NCBI GenBank assembly: GCA_030639305.1
Contig: DAOWCY010000012.1
Coordinates: 1 to 64,000 of the forward strand
Direction: 5' to 3'
Origin: JAGLQA01 sp023135565
GTDB lineage: Bacteria > Acidobacteriota > Aminicenantia > UBA2199
Length of the DNA: 64,000 nucleotides
Shown here: piece after piece, positions 15,401-22,977 of the stretch
Layout of the letters: every line of letters begins with the position of its first letter
How positions within the stretch are numbered: the first letter of the stretch is position 1
Made by a program: the position numbers and the translations under genes
The notes under the pieces: model-generated
Database searches by the model: none
What the model was told of the DNA's origin: nothing
What the model saw: the letters and a program-made list of their open reading frames with translations, nothing else

Positions 15401-16330
15401 GTGAATTTGAACCGTAGAAATTATGAACTTATAACTACAGCAGTACTCCTTGCAGCCGGTACGGGGAGTCGCCTGTATCCTTTGACGAAGAACATGCCTA
15501 AATGTCTTACAATGGTTAACGGGACGTCCATACTTGAACGACTTGTCATCTGTTTGAATCAGCAAGGCTTCAAGCGCCTTGTTGTGGTCACAGGGTACCT
15601 GGAAAATAGTATTCGGGAGTATCTAAAAACGCGGGCTGGCGGTATGACAATCGATTATATTTTCAGTCCGCTTTATAAGACGACCAATAACATATATTCA
15701 CTATGGATGGCCCGTGAAATTATTAATGAGCCGTTTTTGTTGGTCGAAAGCGATCTTGTTTTTGACGAATCCCTGTTGGATGACATGCGTGATCCTGACA
15801 GAATTGCCATTGCAAGCATGGAGGCGTGGATGAACGGTTCCACCGTAACAGTCAATCAATCTCAACAGGTTAAGAGATTCCAAATCGGTATTACCGGGCC
15901 TTTGGATGAGATCAGGTACAAGACTGTTAATATTTACAGTTTTTCGCTCTCTTCATGGCATGCTATTGTAGAAAGACTTGACGAGTACATTTCAGACGGC
16001 AGAGTAAACTGCTATTATGAAACCGTATTTGAGGAAATGGTGGCTGACGGCAGCCTCTGTCTTCAAACAGTCTCTTTTGATGCTAACCCCTGGTATGAAA
16101 TAGACACAATTGCGGATCTGGAAGAAGCTGAGAGACTATTTCCAGCAGATAAACTTGAAACAATAATTCCTTACTCGGAAACGGAAACGGTTACTCGTTC
16201 ACTTCCCGGTTTAAGAGCATCCCCTCAGTCCAATTTTTTATTTATGAAGCCGATTCATGATCCTAATATTAAAGAAAATAAAGTATCACCAAAAGAAAAA
16301 TCAAAAAGAAGTGGATATGGCGCATTATAA
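15401..16330 (+). CDS. LicC-like CTP:phosphoalcohol cytidylyltransferase
   Basis: A 309-residue sugar/phosphoalcohol nucleotidyltransferase. The nucleotide-binding loop is AVLLAAGTGSRLYPLT with the activating Lys in NMPKCL. A metal-binding Asp follows in LLVESDLVF, and the second metal site region is NPWYEIDTIADL near 230. The overall pattern matches phosphocholine/phosphoethanolamine cytidylyltransferases (LicC-like) better than glucose-1-phosphate enzymes. The start is GTG with AGGAAAGG just upstream. The last 60 residues are poorly conserved and overlap the next gene by 14 bp. With the PLP enzyme and CDP-alcohol transferase that follow, it probably makes a CDP-activated amino-alcohol. Confidence 0.85.
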   Translation: MNLNRRNYELITTAVLLAAGTGSRLYPLTKNMPKCLTMVNGTSILERLVICLNQQGFKRLVVVTGYLENSIREYLKTRAGGMTIDYIFSPLYKTTNNIYSLWMAREIINEPFLLVESDLVFDESLLDDMRDPDRIAIASMEAWMNGSTVTVNQSQQVKRFQIGITGPLDEIRYKTVNIYSFSLSSWHAIVERLDEYISDGRVNCYYETVFEEMVADGSLCLQTVSFDANPWYEIDTIADLEEAERLFPADKLETIIPYSETETVTRSLPGLRASPQSNFLFMKPIHDPNIKENKVSPKEKSKRSGYGAL

Positions 16331-17438
16331 TTATAAGACTCAAACGGAAAAATACGAATTCATCTCCGGGCAGCATGGTGGTTACTATCGTCATGGTTTT
16401 ATAGACCATGCTTATCTTTATAATCTCTATTTCCCTCCGGAGGCGATTTTTACAAGATTTAAAAATCAAATCCATGACATTGTCCTGAACTACCCGGTTG
16501 CACAGGATGCTCTTGCCGCTCTTATCGGTAATCTAATCCATCAACCTGCTGAAAGAATAGTTGTAGGAAACGGCGCTTCCGAACTCATCAAAATATTATG
16601 CGGTCACATATCCGGCAAGTTAATCGTTCCGGTGCCTTCTTTTAATGAATATGCGAATGCAGCGGCGATAGGCCGGGTCGTTGAATTTCCTCTTGAATTT
16701 CCATCCTTCCATCTTGATGTGGATAAGTTCGCTGCCGAAGCGATCAGGGTTGAAGCTGATGTGGCTGTTGTGGTAACGCCTAATAATCCAACATCTATGC
16801 TGGTCCCCAGGTCCGCCCTAATATGTCTTGCACAAAAACTTGCAAATCATGACTGTATGCTGATCGTCGATGAATCCTTCATGGATTTTGTGCAAAACCC
16901 GGAGCAGACAACCCTGGAACATGAAATCGAACGTTACCCCAATATGGCAATCTTTAAAAGCATGAGCAAAGCCTATGGTATCTGCGGTCTCAGGATCGGC
17001 TATATGCTTACAGCAAATTCAGCATTTGCCGAAACTGTACGAAAAGGCGTGCATATCTGGAATATTAACGGATTTGCCGAAGAGTTTTTGCGGCTTTTGC
17101 CCGGTTACAGACAGGAGTTTGCCGAAAGCTGTAAACAGGTACTGATCGATAGGGACAATCTGTATGAAAACCTGTGCTCTGTCCAGGGGATGACCGTTTA
17201 CAAACCCGATGCAAACTTTGTTTTCTGCCGCCTTCCCGATTATGCACAAAGTGCCCCTGAAGTAACGCGGCGATTGTTTATTGAGCATAACATGTATATA
17301 AAACACTGCCGAGACAAAACTCTCCCGGATTCCGATCGTTATATTCGTATTGCCAGCCGTACCGAAACAGAGAATTGCAATTTAGTTGAAGCATTGACAA
17401 ATATCATTGACTTGAAAAAAGTGGAAATAAAAAAATAA
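16317..17438 (+). CDS. Class I/II PLP-dependent aminotransferase or decarboxylase (HisC/CobD-like)
   Basis: A 373-residue fold-type I PLP enzyme from the ATG of MAHYNYKT. Visible motifs are the cofactor phosphate loop VGNGASELIK, the substrate-binding VVTPNNPTS, the pyridine-ring Asp in LIVDESFMDF, the Schiff-base Lys in FKSMSKAYGICGLRIGY, and the carboxylate-binding Arg in YIRIASRTE. The closest families by pattern are histidinol-phosphate aminotransferase and L-threonine-O-phosphate decarboxylase (CobD). In this neighbourhood, decarboxylation of a phosphorylated amino acid such as O-phosphoserine to phosphoethanolamine would make sense; that is inference. It is abutted by the next gene (overlap 1 bp). 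Confidence 0.85.
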   Translation: MAHYNYKTQTEKYEFISGQHGGYYRHGFIDHAYLYNLYFPPEAIFTRFKNQIHDIVLNYPVAQDALAALIGNLIHQPAERIVVGNGASELIKILCGHISGKLIVPVPSFNEYANAAAIGRVVEFPLEFPSFHLDVDKFAAEAIRVEADVAVVVTPNNPTSMLVPRSALICLAQKLANHDCMLIVDESFMDFVQNPEQTTLEHEIERYPNMAIFKSMSKAYGICGLRIGYMLTANSAFAETVRKGVHIWNINGFAEEFLRLLPGYRQEFAESCKQVLIDRDNLYENLCSVQGMTVYKPDANFVFCRLPDYAQSAPEVTRRLFIEHNMYIKHCRDKTLPDSDRYIRIASRTETENCNLVEALTNIIDLKKVEIKK

Positions 17439-18094
17439 TGAAAGATTCACAATCTCAACAATCACAGCAGACCGGAATGCTTACTTTTGCCGGAGATCTT
17501 CCAAATATCTGTTCGCTTGCAGGGCTGTTATGTGCGCTCCTTGGTATATACTACGCTATTCTGGGCAACTTTCCTGCTGCAATAATCGGAATGATCTGGG
17601 CTGTATTTTTTGACTGGGGTGACGGAATCATTGCCCGTCGGATGAAGGGGCGAACTGAAGAATATCGTGCTTTCGGGGGACAGCTTGACTCGTTGATAGA
17701 TATTGTAAGTTTTGGAATTCTTCCTGCTGTTCTTCTCTTGAGCTATGGAGAATTCAGTCCCTGGTTCCTGCCGGGAGCGTTCGTGATAGTCGCGGTCAGT
17801 GCAATACGGTTGAGTTATTTCAATGTATTCGGCCTGATCGATGATTCGACTTACATGGGATTGGCGCTTGATAATAATGTCATCATTCTTGCTTTTGTTT
17901 TCCTGTTTGACGGCTTTCTCAGTAAGACGATTTTTTCAGTCATTATATATTCGATGTGTATGGTTATGGCTGCCTTTAATTTAGCACCGGTTCGAACACC
18001 CAAGTTTACGGGAAGGTGGTTTTATGTTCTTTTGTTTTATACCCTGGGATTGACAGCTATCTATGGCTGGATACTGTGGAACAAATATCAATAA
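17438..18094 (+). CDS. CDP-alcohol phosphatidyltransferase, PssA-like
   Basis: A 218-residue integral membrane enzyme with about six hydrophobic segments. The CDP-alcohol signature is complete: FDWGDGIIARR, then 12 residues instead of the usual 8, then GGQLDSLIDIVSFG, giving all the metal-binding aspartates. The DSLIDIVSFG tail resembles type II phosphatidylserine synthases. It would transfer a phosphoalcohol from a CDP-activated donor onto a lipid (or a phosphatidyl group onto an alcohol). Immediately downstream of a CTP-using transferase and a PLP enzyme, it is the probable final step that puts the headgroup on diacylglycerol or a related lipid. Confidence 0.9.
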   Translation: MKDSQSQQSQQTGMLTFAGDLPNICSLAGLLCALLGIYYAILGNFPAAIIGMIWAVFFDWGDGIIARRMKGRTEEYRAFGGQLDSLIDIVSFGILPAVLLLSYGEFSPWFLPGAFVIVAVSAIRLSYFNVFGLIDDSTYMGLALDNNVIILAFVFLFDGFLSKTIFSVIIYSMCMVMAAFNLAPVRTPKFTGRWFYVLLFYTLGLTAIYGWILWNKYQ

Positions 18095-18113
18095 AATTGA
18101 AGCAATTATTAAT

Positions 18114-19001
18114 ATGAAAAAAGGGAAAAAGTATATACCTGGCTATCAACCGGTGAATCACCACGACCCCACCGGACAACAGATCGACGATGCAGCCGTC
18201 AAGCGCTATTTTGATAGTGCAAGGATTGGCTCAGGAGCCAATGTCAGTATTCTAGCCCATGAGCACAATCTCCCGGCCAGTGCGGCCAGATATCGGCTGC
18301 ACAAAGAGATACGAACTATCAGTGATTGGCTCAACGCGGTGTATGACTCGGGGCGAGTGCTTGATGTTGGCTGTGGTGCAGGGACCTGGACAGAGATATT
18401 CGCCAGGCGCTATAAGACTGTCATAGGAATCGAGCAAAGTAGCCTGATGTTGAAGGCTGCCAGGGAAAGGGTGGCTCGTCTGCCCAATGTTAAGATACTC
18501 GAAGGTGACGGTCGACATGACCTTCCGGAAGGCGCCTTCGACATGATCTTCCTGGGTGGCCTGTGTATGTATCTGAATGACCTCGACGTTATGGCGCTGC
18601 TCCACTCTTTGAAAAACCGTCTTATTGAAGGGGGGTCGATTATCCTCCGCGAATCGACTGTACATCAGGGTGTATCCCTATCACGGGGTGAGTATCAGGC
18701 AGTCTACCGAAGTGTAAACCTGTACCGTCAATTGTTCGATGGCGCGGGTTCCTTTCGTGTGGAAGTGCGGCGGAACTTCGGTTACACCAATTTGGTGACT
18801 GCAGAGGAGTTGGTTAATCTGCGTCGCAGGTGGCTGCCATTCTTACCCGGGGATTCTACCACGCTTGGCTCCTTGACGTGGTGGGTGCTCAGAGGGACCG
18901 CGCCGATAAGCTTCTGGGCTCTGCCGCGGCTGCTCTCCCAACTCAACATCCCGTGGCCCGGATTACAAAATCACTTCTTCAGGCTGCGCCTTGTTGATTA
19001 A
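18114..19001 (+). CDS. SAM-dependent methyltransferase, class I
   Basis: A 295-residue Rossmann-fold methyltransferase from ATG at 18114 (MKKGKKYIPG). Motif I is VLDVGCGAGTWTEIFA (about residues 80-95), followed by the acidic end of strand 2 (VIGIEQSS) and motif IV-like FDMIFLGGLCMYL. The C-terminal third is specific to this protein. It is the last gene of the cassette, 19 bp after the CDP-alcohol transferase. N-methylation of an ethanolamine-type headgroup is an attractive role, but the sequence alone does not show the substrate. A large family A palindrome follows its stop codon. Confidence 0.85.
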   Translation: MKKGKKYIPGYQPVNHHDPTGQQIDDAAVKRYFDSARIGSGANVSILAHEHNLPASAARYRLHKEIRTISDWLNAVYDSGRVLDVGCGAGTWTEIFARRYKTVIGIEQSSLMLKAARERVARLPNVKILEGDGRHDLPEGAFDMIFLGGLCMYLNDLDVMALLHSLKNRLIEGGSIILRESTVHQGVSLSRGEYQAVYRSVNLYRQLFDGAGSFRVEVRRNFGYTNLVTAEELVNLRRRWLPFLPGDSTTLGSLTWWVLRGTAPISFWALPRLLSQLNIPWPGLQNHFFRLRLVD

Positions 19002-19005
19002 TAAG

Positions 19006-19083
19006 TACCTGTGGGGTCAAGTCTTGTTTTAACACATTTTGGTAACTCAAATGTTGCAAAACAAGACTTGACCCCGATAGGTA
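19006..19083. repeat. Family A palindrome (inverted pair of units)
   Basis: Left arm 19006-19039 (TACCTGTGGGGTCAAGTCTT and on) is the reverse complement of right arm 19049-19083 (ending AAGACTTGACCCCGATAGGT) with few mismatches, around a 9-nt loop. This is the only complete inverted pair of family A units in the window. It would form a hairpin with an arm of roughly 34 bp, and it may be the full-length form from which the single copies derive. It sits between the methyltransferase and the AAA/nuclease gene. Confidence 0.85.
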
Positions 19084-19090
19084 TATTAAT

Positions 19091-19119
19091 TTTACTTTTG
19101 CCCCCTTTTGGTATATAAT
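19091..19119 (+). promoter_or_regulatory. Promoter of the AAA/nuclease gene
   Basis: TTTACT (19091-19096), a 17-bp spacer and TATAAT (19114-19119). The expected start near 19126 would leave only about 4 nt before the ATG at 19130, or about 19 nt before the ATG at 19145, which has a ribosome site. Confidence 0.65.
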
Positions 19120-19144
19120 CGACAATAATATGAAAGAGGATAAA

Positions 19145-20731
19145 ATGGAACGCTTTTTTAATACAGCAGGGCCGGTAAACCGCAAGGACCATTACTGCAT
19201 AGAGCCTTTAACCCGGTTCGACCTGGACGAAATCCTATCCCTGATCAACCAAAAAAAATATTTCGTGCTCCACGCTCCCAGGCAAACGGGTAAGACTTCC
19301 TATATGCTGGCCCTGATGGATTATATCAATAAACGGGGCGCCTATAAATGCCTGTATGTCAACGTAGAGTCCGCCCAGGCTGCCAGGGGAAATGTGGAAA
19401 AAGGCATACGCGCTATCCTGGATGTAACCGCGGGTATGGCCGCCGACTATCTCGACGACACTTACCTGCTGGATAACTGGGAACAAATTTTCAATAAAAG
19501 CGGTGAATATTCGGCCTTTTTTACCGCACTAAAAAATTGGTCGAAACAAAGCTCCAAACCCCAGGTGCTGTTTATCGACGAGATCGATGCCCTGGTAGGA
19601 GATACCTTGATCTCCGTACTGCGGCAATTGCGCAGCGGTTATACTATGCGCCCGGAATTGTTTCCCCAGAGTGTCGTTTTATGCGGCGTTCGAGATGTGC
19701 GGGACTACCGTATCTATTCGGAAAAAGACAAAGACATCATAACCGGCGGCAGCGCTTTTAACGTCAAGGCCGAATCTTTGCGAATGGGTAGTTTTACCGC
19801 CGCGGAAATAAATACGCTGTATAACCAACATACAAAGGAAACAGGCCAGGAGTTTGATGATGCTGTATTTCCCCTGGTCTGGGAGTTGACCGAAGGACAG
19901 CCCTGGTTGGTCAACGCCCTGGGATATGAAGTTTGCTTTAAAATGAAAGAGGGACGTGACCGGGCCAAAACCGTTACCGCGGATAAAATCGAACAGGCCA
20001 AAGAGAATCTCATCATGCGGCGGGAAACCCACTTAGACCAACTTGCCGATAAGTTAAAAGAAAAACGGGTGATCCGGGTACTGGAACCCATCCTTTCCGG
20101 CTTCGGGGATGTGGAAAAAATCCCCACCGACGATATCGATTATGCCGTAGATTTAGGATTGATAAAAAAAGAACGCCAGATCAGGATTTCCAACAAGATA
20201 TACAAAGAAGTAATACCCAGGGAATTGACCTACAGCGCCCAGTTGACCATTCTACAGGAAGCCCCCTGGTATATGAATGAAGACGGCAGCCTGGATATGG
20301 ATAAGCTTTTGACATCGTACCAGGATTTTTTCCGGAAACACTTCGAAAGTTGGGTGGACGGTTTCGATTATGCGGAAGCGGGGCCGCAATTGCTGCTGCA
20401 AGCTTTTTTACAGCGTATCGTCAACAGCGGCGGCCGGGTGGAAAGGGAGTACGGCCTGGGCAGGCAGCGTACCGATTTGCTGTTGACCTGGCCCCACCGG
20501 GAGGGCGTTCAACAAGTCGTGCTGGAATTGAAAATCCGCCACCTGCATTACGGCCTGGATACGGTTATCGAAGAGGGCCTGGAACAAACCTGGGGATATA
20601 TGGATAAATGCGGCGCCCATGAGGGCTGCCTACTGGTTTTCGATAGATCTGATACGTTAACCTGGGAGGAGAAAATATTCAAAAAAGAAGAGATATATAA
20701 TAATGTAAAGATCGGTGTTTACGGTATGTAA
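19145..20731 (+). CDS. AAA-like ATPase with C-terminal PD-(D/E)XK nuclease-like domain
   Basis: A 528-residue protein; the start at 19145 is chosen because GAAAGAGGA lies just upstream. The N-terminus FFNTAGPVNRKDHYCIEP is characteristic of AAA-like proteins, followed by Walker A LHAPRQTGKTSYM (about residues 38-50) and Walker B VLFIDEIDAL. The C-terminal domain (about 420-528) has a PD-(D/E)xK-type core: GRQRTDLLL, then VVLELKIRH, and a helix with QTWGYMDKCGA. Proteins of this kind are abundant, often multi-copy and functionally obscure. A truncated paralogue lies at 22970-23095 on the other strand. Family A repeats lie just upstream. Confidence 0.85.
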   Translation: MERFFNTAGPVNRKDHYCIEPLTRFDLDEILSLINQKKYFVLHAPRQTGKTSYMLALMDYINKRGAYKCLYVNVESAQAARGNVEKGIRAILDVTAGMAADYLDDTYLLDNWEQIFNKSGEYSAFFTALKNWSKQSSKPQVLFIDEIDALVGDTLISVLRQLRSGYTMRPELFPQSVVLCGVRDVRDYRIYSEKDKDIITGGSAFNVKAESLRMGSFTAAEINTLYNQHTKETGQEFDDAVFPLVWELTEGQPWLVNALGYEVCFKMKEGRDRAKTVTADKIEQAKENLIMRRETHLDQLADKLKEKRVIRVLEPILSGFGDVEKIPTDDIDYAVDLGLIKKERQIRISNKIYKEVIPRELTYSAQLTILQEAPWYMNEDGSLDMDKLLTSYQDFFRKHFESWVDGFDYAEAGPQLLLQAFLQRIVNSGGRVEREYGLGRQRTDLLLTWPHREGVQQVVLELKIRHLHYGLDTVIEEGLEQTWGYMDKCGAHEGCLLVFDRSDTLTWEEKIFKKEEIYNNVKIGVYGM

Positions 20732-20799
20732 CACTACTTGCCTGGGGAGGTAGTAAGGGGCGACCCCCTTAGGTTCTAAAGAAAAAAAATTTAGAATTG

Positions 20800-20841
20800 T
20801 TGACGAAACAGTCTAAAACATGTACAATATTCCTGTACGTG
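20800..20841 (+). promoter_or_regulatory. Promoter and likely operator of the Phd/YoeB module
   Basis: TTGACG (20800-20805), a 17-bp spacer and TACAAT (20823-20828). The imperfect inverted repeat ACATGTAC...GTACGTGA overlaps the -10 box, which is where antitoxins of the Phd/YefM family bind to repress their own operon. An AGGAGG-like site (AAGGAGGCG) precedes the ATG at 20868. Confidence 0.65.
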
Positions 20842-20867
20842 ATTCGCAATTATAAAAGGAGGCGCCG

Positions 20868-21146
20868 ATGTTGATACAAACAACTTACACCGATGCAAGG
20901 GCACAGTTTGCCAAACTTTGGGATGAAGTGACCAACAACCGGGAAGTGGTTATTATAAAAAGAAGGGGAGCCGAAGATGTAGCGCTTATTTCAGCTTCTG
21001 AATTAACCGGGCTGCTGGAAACCAGTCATTTATTAAGGTCACCCAAAAATGCGGAACGTCTATTGGCAGCCTTTGAGCGAGCCGCGAAAAAAAAAGGAAT
21101 GCCCCAAACGATAGAAGAGTTGAAAAAAGAGGTCGGGGTTGAGTAA
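20868..21146 (+). CDS. Phd/YefM-family antitoxin
   Basis: A 92-residue antitoxin. The N-terminal DNA-binding half follows the family pattern: TTYTDARAQFAKLWDEVTNN, then EVVIIKRRGAEDVALISASEL. The C-terminal part is a longer Lys/Arg-rich tail that would wrap the toxin. It overlaps the toxin gene by 8 bp, giving translational coupling and the usual antitoxin-first order. It should neutralise the adjacent RNase toxin and, with it, repress the operator upstream. Confidence 0.9.
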   Translation: MLIQTTYTDARAQFAKLWDEVTNNREVVIIKRRGAEDVALISASELTGLLETSHLLRSPKNAERLLAAFERAAKKKGMPQTIEELKKEVGVE

Positions 21147-21438
21147 AAAAAAGGCAAAAGATGCTGTAAAACAAAATATCGGGAAAGAGGCGGTATTCCA
21201 ACCGGAATTCCGGGAAGACCTGCGCTATTGGGTGAAAACCAACCGGAAAGTCGCCCTTCGAGTCTTTGAGTTGATCGAGGCGATAATGAGGAATCCTTTT
21301 ACCGGCATCGGCAAACCGGAACCTCTTAAATTCATGCTTTCCGGCGCCTGGTCGCGCCGCTTAACCCAGGAGCACCGGATTGTTTATGTGGTAAGTAAAA
21401 ATCGAATCGATTTCTTACAATGCCGTTATCATTATTAA
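21139..21438 (+). CDS. Txe/YoeB-family mRNA-cleaving toxin
   Basis: A 99-residue RelE-fold endoribonuclease that begins at a TTG codon. Family motifs are clear: FREDLRYWVKTN, then LIEAIMRNPFTGIGKPEPLK, then SGAWSRRLTQEHRIVYVV, and the C-terminal LQCRYHY whose His and Tyr take part in catalysis. YoeB toxins cleave mRNA in the ribosomal A site. Partial copies of this gene and of its 3' flank occur at 1956-2144 and 3635-3800. The TTG start and tight overlap with the antitoxin gene should keep toxin synthesis low relative to antitoxin. Confidence 0.93.
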   Translation: MSKKKAKDAVKQNIGKEAVFQPEFREDLRYWVKTNRKVALRVFELIEAIMRNPFTGIGKPEPLKFMLSGAWSRRLTQEHRIVYVVSKNRIDFLQCRYHY

Positions 21439-21739
21439 TAATAATTCCCCACAAAATGGTTGGCGGCGCATGACTGCTGCATCCTGCCCGCAGCCATGTA
21501 CCGCCCTGCTAATCCGGGTCGCCGGATCACGCCTTTCGGGTTGTCAGATTTCCGTCACCATTACTGGAAAATGTTAACATGCAAGACCTGACCCCCGGGG
21601 TTCGTTCTAACCCGGGTTACCGGACCGCGCCTTACCGAATGTCAAATGTTGAGACGCGGCCCCGTTAGATTCGGGGGGATGTTTTTTAGCTCTATTTTGT
21701 TTTTTCAGCAAACTTTCACGAATTATTATTAAAAAGGCA
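21439..21739 (+). repeat. Toxin 3' flank with two family A relics
   Basis: No gene. The first 115 bp match the flank duplicated at 3690-3800 (CTGCTAATCCGGGTCGCCGG and neighbours). Degenerate family A cores follow: CATGCAAGACCTGACCCCCG at 21579-21599 and AAATGTTGAGACGCGGCCCC at 21645-21664. The CCTGACCCC variant differs from the ACTTGACCCC core used elsewhere and recurs at 22447. Confidence 0.7.
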
Positions 21740-21768
21740 TTGACAAATACACAATTTTATATTATTAA
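21740..21768 (+). promoter_or_regulatory. Promoter of the RelB/YafQ module
   Basis: TTGACA (21740-21745), a 17-bp spacer and TATTAA (21763-21768), 37 bp before the antitoxin ATG. AACGAGGTA supplies the ribosome site. Confidence 0.65.
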
Positions 21769-21804
21769 ATAAGCGAAGCGAAGATAAAGAAACGAGGTAA
21801 AAAT

Positions 21805-22065
21805 ATGTCTAAATCGGTAACAGTAAGCGCGAGGATCGACGTAAGGCTGAAAGATGAGGTAGATTCTATTTTTAAATCCATGGGATTATCGGCATCCGAA
21901 GCTATCACCATGTTTTATAATATGGTCAGATCTAAAAAAGGGCTTCCTTTCGACGAGAGGGTTCCCAACAAAGAAACCGTCCAGGTTTTTAATGATACCG
22001 ATGCAGGCAAAAACTTGAATTATTGCGAGAGTTTTGACCAGATGTTCGAGGAACTGGATATTTAA
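21805..22065 (+). CDS. RelB/DinJ-family antitoxin
   Basis: An 86-residue ribbon-helix-helix antitoxin. The N-terminal strand and helices (VTVSARIDVRLKDEVDSIFK, then MGLSASEAITMFYNMV) are diagnostic for the RelB/DinJ family, whose dimers bind operator DNA. The C-terminal half (NDTDAGKNLNYCESFDQMFE) would engage the toxin. Its stop codon overlaps the toxin's ATG by one base (TAATG), implying coupled translation. It lies about 365 bp after the YoeB-type toxin, so two complete type II modules sit in a row. Confidence 0.92.
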   Translation: MSKSVTVSARIDVRLKDEVDSIFKSMGLSASEAITMFYNMVRSKKGLPFDERVPNKETVQVFNDTDAGKNLNYCESFDQMFEELDI

Positions 22066-22331
22066 TGCTGGAGCCGGTTTATACAAACAGGTTCAAAAAG
22101 GACTTGAAAAGAGTGAAAAGGCGAAAAAAAGATACCGGGAAGTTAAAAGCAGTTATGCTCGAATTAGGAAGGGATATGGGTTTGGATCCTCAATATCAAG
22201 ATCACAAATTAGGAGGCCGGTGGGCAGGCAGAAGGGAGTGTCACATTGAACCGGATTGGCTGTTGATCTATAAAATAGATGTTCAGTATATTATCTTCGA
22301 AAGAACCGGTTCGCATGCCGATCTTTTTTAG
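22065..22331 (+). CDS. YafQ-family mRNA interferase toxin
   Basis: An 88-residue RelE-superfamily toxin. Motifs include YTNRFKKDLKRVKRRKKD at the N-terminus, the central LGGRWAGRRECHIEPDWLLI and the C-terminal ERTGSHADLF, with the histidines and the final Phe expected for YafQ-type RNases that cut mRNA on the ribosome. It starts one base inside the antitoxin stop. The protein is of the standard length and intact. Confidence 0.92.
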   Translation: MLEPVYTNRFKKDLKRVKRRKKDTGKLKAVMLELGRDMGLDPQYQDHKLGGRWAGRRECHIEPDWLLIYKIDVQYIIFERTGSHADLF

Positions 22332-22386
22332 AGTGCGCTGGATGGTGAGAAACAATACCGGGAAATAAATTAGTCTATCCTATTTT

Positions 22387-22460
22387 CTTCCACAAATTTG
22401 CACATTCCAACGCACCGGGGCCGGTCGGCAAAATGTTAACAAACAAGACCTGACCCCAGC
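22387..22460. repeat. Family C repeat (minus) followed by a family A relic
   Basis: 22387-22426 reads, on the minus strand, GGCCCCGGTGCGTTGGAATG then TGCAAATTTGTGGAAG: the family C unit whose other copies lie at 41.8-44.3 kb. It is followed by AAAATGTTAACAAACAAGAC and CTGACCCC, a family A variant. This is the only place where families A and C meet, and it lies between two toxin-antitoxin modules. Confidence 0.75.
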
Positions 22461-22505
22461 AGCATGTGAGGTTTTCGATTTTTCTCAATAATGTCGATAA
22501 TGTGT

Positions 22506-22534
22506 TTGAAAATTTGTGTGATTCAGTATATAAT
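22506..22534 (+). promoter_or_regulatory. Leaderless promoter of the MNT gene
   Basis: TTGAAA (22506-22511), a 17-bp spacer and TATAAT (22529-22534), with the ATG at 22541 exactly 6 nt beyond the -10 box. Transcription would begin at the start codon. No Shine-Dalgarno sequence is present. Confidence 0.7.
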
Positions 22535-22540
22535 TGTTAT

Positions 22541-22909
22541 ATGGAATTGATGAGACAAAAAAAACCGCATGGGCCAGGAACACGCGGCACTCCTCTAAAT
22601 GTCGCCATAAAAAATAAAATATCAACGGTACTCCGGCAAAGAGGAATTGCGGTTAAAGAAATCATTCTTTTCGGCTCCAGGGCCAGGGGTGATTTCGATA
22701 GGCACAGCGATTACGATATCCTGGTCATCATAAAAGAACAGATCGATACCGGGAAGAAGATCGAAATAACCGAACTTATTCGCACGGAATTGGCAGCGCT
22801 TATGATTTCAAGCGATATCGTTTTAAAGTCTCTAAAGGAAGCGGAATACTATAAAGACAAGATCGGCAGCGTGGTCAGGGAAGCTTTTAAAGAAGGGGTG
22901 CCGTTGTGA
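22541..22909 (+). CDS. MNT-type nucleotidyltransferase-fold antitoxin
   Basis: A 122-residue minimal nucleotidyltransferase. The catalytic signature IILFGSRARGDFDRHSDYDI contains the GSxAxG loop and two of the metal-binding acids, and the third lies on the following strand (ALMISSDIVL). Such proteins pair with HEPN RNases; in studied pairs the MNT enzyme silences HEPN by adding nucleotides to it. The start at 22541 is preferred over an upstream GTG because of the -10 box 6 nt before it. The downstream HEPN partner is broken after 23 codons, leaving this gene an orphan. Confidence 0.85.
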   Translation: MELMRQKKPHGPGTRGTPLNVAIKNKISTVLRQRGIAVKEIILFGSRARGDFDRHSDYDILVIIKEQIDTGKKIEITELIRTELAALMISSDIVLKSLKEAEYYKDKIGSVVREAFKEGVPL

Positions 22910-22977
22910 TTGACGCTTATTTAAAAAAGTGGCTGGTTAAAGCCCTGGAAGATATAACCCTGGTTGAGCATGAATAG
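22906..22977 (+). pseudogene. Truncated HEPN toxin (first 23 codons)
   Basis: Starting at GTG and overlapping the MNT stop by 4 bp, the frame reads VIDAYLKKWLVKALEDITLV then EHE and a stop. This is the typical N-terminus of a HEPN-domain toxin (helix 1 plus the start of helix 2). The RxxxxH catalytic motif that should come later is absent. Sequence homology ends at about 22970, where an inverted fragment of an ATPase gene begins. So the toxin was destroyed by a recombination junction, not by a point mutation. Confidence 0.75.

Noticed and set aside
16257..16316. Longer N-terminus for the PLP enzyme
   Set aside because: The 20 extra residues are Lys/Ile-rich, overlap the upstream gene, and the family alignment begins at the internal ATG.
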